The notes beneath the pieces were generated by a model. That model searched no databases and was not told the origin of the DNA. It saw only the letters and a list, made by a program, of their open reading frames with translations. Both the position numbers and the translations under genes were made by a program. Source: Ignavibacteria bacterium UBA5771 (lineage in GTDB: Bacteria > Bacteroidota > Ignavibacteria > Kapaibacteriales > UBA2268). From it: 6,920 nt of DNA. Below, one piece after another: positions 5,275 to 6,920 of this stretch (position 1 is the first letter of the stretch; each line of letters starts with the position of its first letter). The stretch covers positions 1 through 6,920 of the forward strand of contig DIEP01000054.1 in the NCBI GenBank assembly GCA_002418685.1, read 5' to 3'.

Positions 5275-6920
5275 CTAAAGAAATATTATTAATAAAATAA
5301 TTAAACCAAGTGCAGAAAGCACAAGGTAAGTTTGGATAATTCCAGTCTGTGGTTTTCTAAGTAATTGTCCGAACCATCCAGCAATTCGAGCTATTAAATT
5401 TACAATACCATCAACAAATCCATTGTCAAATAATCCAATGAAATGCCCAAGCCCACGCGTGAATGCCGCTGTAAAGTTTATAACACCATCAACAATGTGC
5501 AAATCGAACCATGCAGAAACTTTTGCAAGTCCGATAGTTCCATTAACAAATGTGGCTTGATAGATTTCATCGAAATACCATTTATTATACGATCCCCGAT
5601 AAAGCGCGGGGTAAAGTTTGATTAATGTGCTTGGTGAGTAAATCTTGAATTGATAGAATAAAAATGCAAGGGAAATACCGATTAAAGCCATTAATAACGA
5701 CAAACCCATCGCGGGATAGTGAGCTAAATGGAGATATTCTTGAAATTTTGTATTAGTTTGATGATGAGCAGCATCAGTTGCAACAACTGAATTAGCTGCT
5801 TGCATTCCGATAGTATTATGATTTTCAGTATTTATTGCATTTTGCGACTCTGCCATCACTCCTTCGGGAAGCATAAAATCATTTTGCAAATTAGCTGGCA
5901 CAACGCTCATTGGTGTAGGGACTTTCTGTGCAAACCAACCCTTTCCAGGATCTAATGGATTGATTGAATAAATAACCCAGAAGGACAACACAGCAAGTAT
6001 AATCAATGGTAAAGTGATAAGTGCATTATTTTCTTTTGTTTTCTTTGCAACGTCAGTTCGAGGTTCACCGTGGAAAGATACTATAGTCAATCGGAACATA
6101 TAAAAAGCAGTAAGGGCAGCACTGAAAAATCCCGCAATTGGAATGAACCAATGTCCGCTCAATTGTCCGAAAGCAAGCGTGCCTGCAAGTATTCCATCCT
6201 TGGATAAGAAGCCTGATGTTAAAGGTATACCTGAAATAGTTAAAGTTGCAATTAAAAAAGTAATATATGTGATTGGCATAGTTTTTCGTAAGCCCCCCAT
6301 ATTTCTAATATCTTGTGGGTCGAGGTCGTGATTGTGCAAATGATCCATTGAATGATGCATTGCATGAATTACAGATCCTGAGGCAAGGAATAGAAGAGCT
6401 TTGAACCATGCGTGAGTCATTAAATGCATAAATCCACTTGTGAATGCCCCAACGCCCAAACCCATAACCATATATCCAAGTTGCGATACTGTGGAATAAG
6501 CAAGCACCCGCTTGAAATCATGTTGAGTGAATGCAATTGTGGCAGCAAGTATAGCTGTCATTGCGCCAATATATGCGATGAAGAGCAAAGCATCAGCAGT
6601 AAATATTGGAAATACTCGAGCAGTCAGATACACACCAGCAGCAACCATAGTCGCAGCATGTATTAATGCACTGACAGGTGTTGGACCTTCCATAGCATCA
6701 GGCAACCAGACATGCAATGGAAATTGAGCAGATTTTCCAATTGCTCCGCAAAATATAAGAATTCCCATTGCCGTCAGCCACGCGCCGCTATTGAATGGCA
6801 GTATACCTTTCGAGATATGTCCAAAAACATCGTCGAACATAAATGTCTGATAAGTAAAATATATAATCATCAGTCCAATGAGAAAACCAAAGTCGCCAAT
6901 TCTATTTACTATAAATGCTT
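5275..6920 (-). CDS. nuoL: NADH-quinone oxidoreductase subunit L (5' end outside window)
   Basis: This is the distal antiporter-like subunit of complex I. The frame stays open to the window edge, and the first residues AFIVNRIGDFGFLIGL are the conserved NuoL segment, so the Met at 6870 is internal. About 547 residues are visible and I estimate 165-170 more upstream. Counting that Met as 1, the visible marks are K46 in GKSAQFPLHVWLPDAMEGPTP, H71 in ALIHAATMV, KRVLAYSTVSQLGYM (120-134), K157 in HAWFKALLF and K224 in GFLSKDGIL. K46, K157 and K224 match K229, K342 and K399 of E. coli. The C-terminus contains the NKWYFDEIY motif (429-437), a long amphipathic stretch matching the lateral helix HL, and a final membrane helix (about 510-530). 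Residues 304-380 form an unusually long polar N/Q/A/H-rich loop between two membrane segments, which makes the protein longer than the 613-residue E. coli form. The operon presumably continues upstream with nuoK and others. Confidence 0.96.
   Translation of the reverse strand, partial: AFIVNRIGDFGFLIGLMIIYFTYQTFMFDDVFGHISKGILPFNSGAWLTAMGILIFCGAIGKSAQFPLHVWLPDAMEGPTPVSALIHAATMVAAGVYLTARVFPIFTADALLFIAYIGAMTAILAATIAFTQHDFKRVLAYSTVSQLGYMVMGLGVGAFTSGFMHLMTHAWFKALLFLASGSVIHAMHHSMDHLHNHDLDPQDIRNMGGLRKTMPITYITFLIATLTISGIPLTSGFLSKDGILAGTLAFGQLSGHWFIPIAGFFSAALTAFYMFRLTIVSFHGEPRTDVAKKTKENNALITLPLIILAVLSFWVIYSINPLDPGKGWFAQKVPTPMSVVPANLQNDFMLPEGVMAESQNAINTENHNTIGMQAANSVVATDAAHHQTNTKFQEYLHLAHYPAMGLSLLMALIGISLAFLFYQFKIYSPSTLIKLYPALYRGSYNKWYFDEIYQATFVNGTIGLAKVSAWFDLHIVDGVINFTAAFTRGLGHFIGLFDNGFVDGIVNLIARIAGWFGQLLRKPQTGIIQTYLVLSALGLIILLIIFL

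Noticed and set aside
6424..6727. Two overlapping plus-strand frames inside nuoL
   Set aside because: They lie opposite the most conserved part of NuoL and overlap each other in different frames, as expected of shadows.
6868..6870. Met at 6870 as the nuoL start
   Set aside because: The frame continues to the window edge and encodes the conserved NuoL segment AFIVNRIGDFGF upstream of it.
2091..6920. Mrp antiporter or hydrogenase-4/formate hydrogenlyase membrane subunits instead of Nuo
   Set aside because: The L-M-N order, the lengths, the NuoL lateral helix region and the subunit-specific motifs all fit complex I. No Mrp or Hyf/Hyc-type small subunits are interleaved.

Overview
The window looks like a piece of chromosome from an AT-rich, Gram-negative bacterium of the Bacteroidota/Ignavibacteriota (FCB) group. 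Three things suggest this: a C-terminal domain of the type IX secretion (T9SS) kind at the left edge, TAnnTTTG promoter-like boxes of the Bacteroidota type, and outer-membrane barrel-like proteins with signal peptides. Strong Shine-Dalgarno sequences (AAAGGAGG and AGGAGG) are unusual for classical Bacteroidia, so a deeper lineage such as Ignavibacteriota/Kapabacteria/Chlorobiota is my preferred guess. It is not proven.

Left part, plus strand (1-1738): the 3' end of a probable T9SS-secreted protein is followed by two tandem paralogous genes for small exported proteins of about 165 residues. These look like eight-stranded outer-membrane barrels. Each has its own promoter-like sequence and its own intrinsic terminator. 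The terminators, and a short block upstream of the starts, are also related, so the whole transcription unit seems to have been duplicated.

Middle (1739-2090): a convergent intergenic region with no convincing gene. It holds the terminator of the leftward operon, a small hairpin, a possible dispersed-repeat fragment and a short open stretch that may be a relic.

Right part, minus strand (2091-6920): the last three genes of a complex I operon in the order nuoL (5' end outside the window), nuoM, nuoN, with gaps of 21 and 28 bases and one terminator after nuoN. These are the three antiporter-like membrane subunits that form the distal proton-pumping arm of NADH:quinone oxidoreductase. The key membrane lysines and glutamates are present in all three, apart from the NuoL part that lies off the window. 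NuoL carries a long N/Q/A/H-rich insertion between two late membrane segments.

I see no CRISPR array, tRNA, rRNA, insertion sequence or clear novel system. The points most worth following are the duplicated barrel cassette, the NuoL insertion and the repeat-like intergenic sequence.
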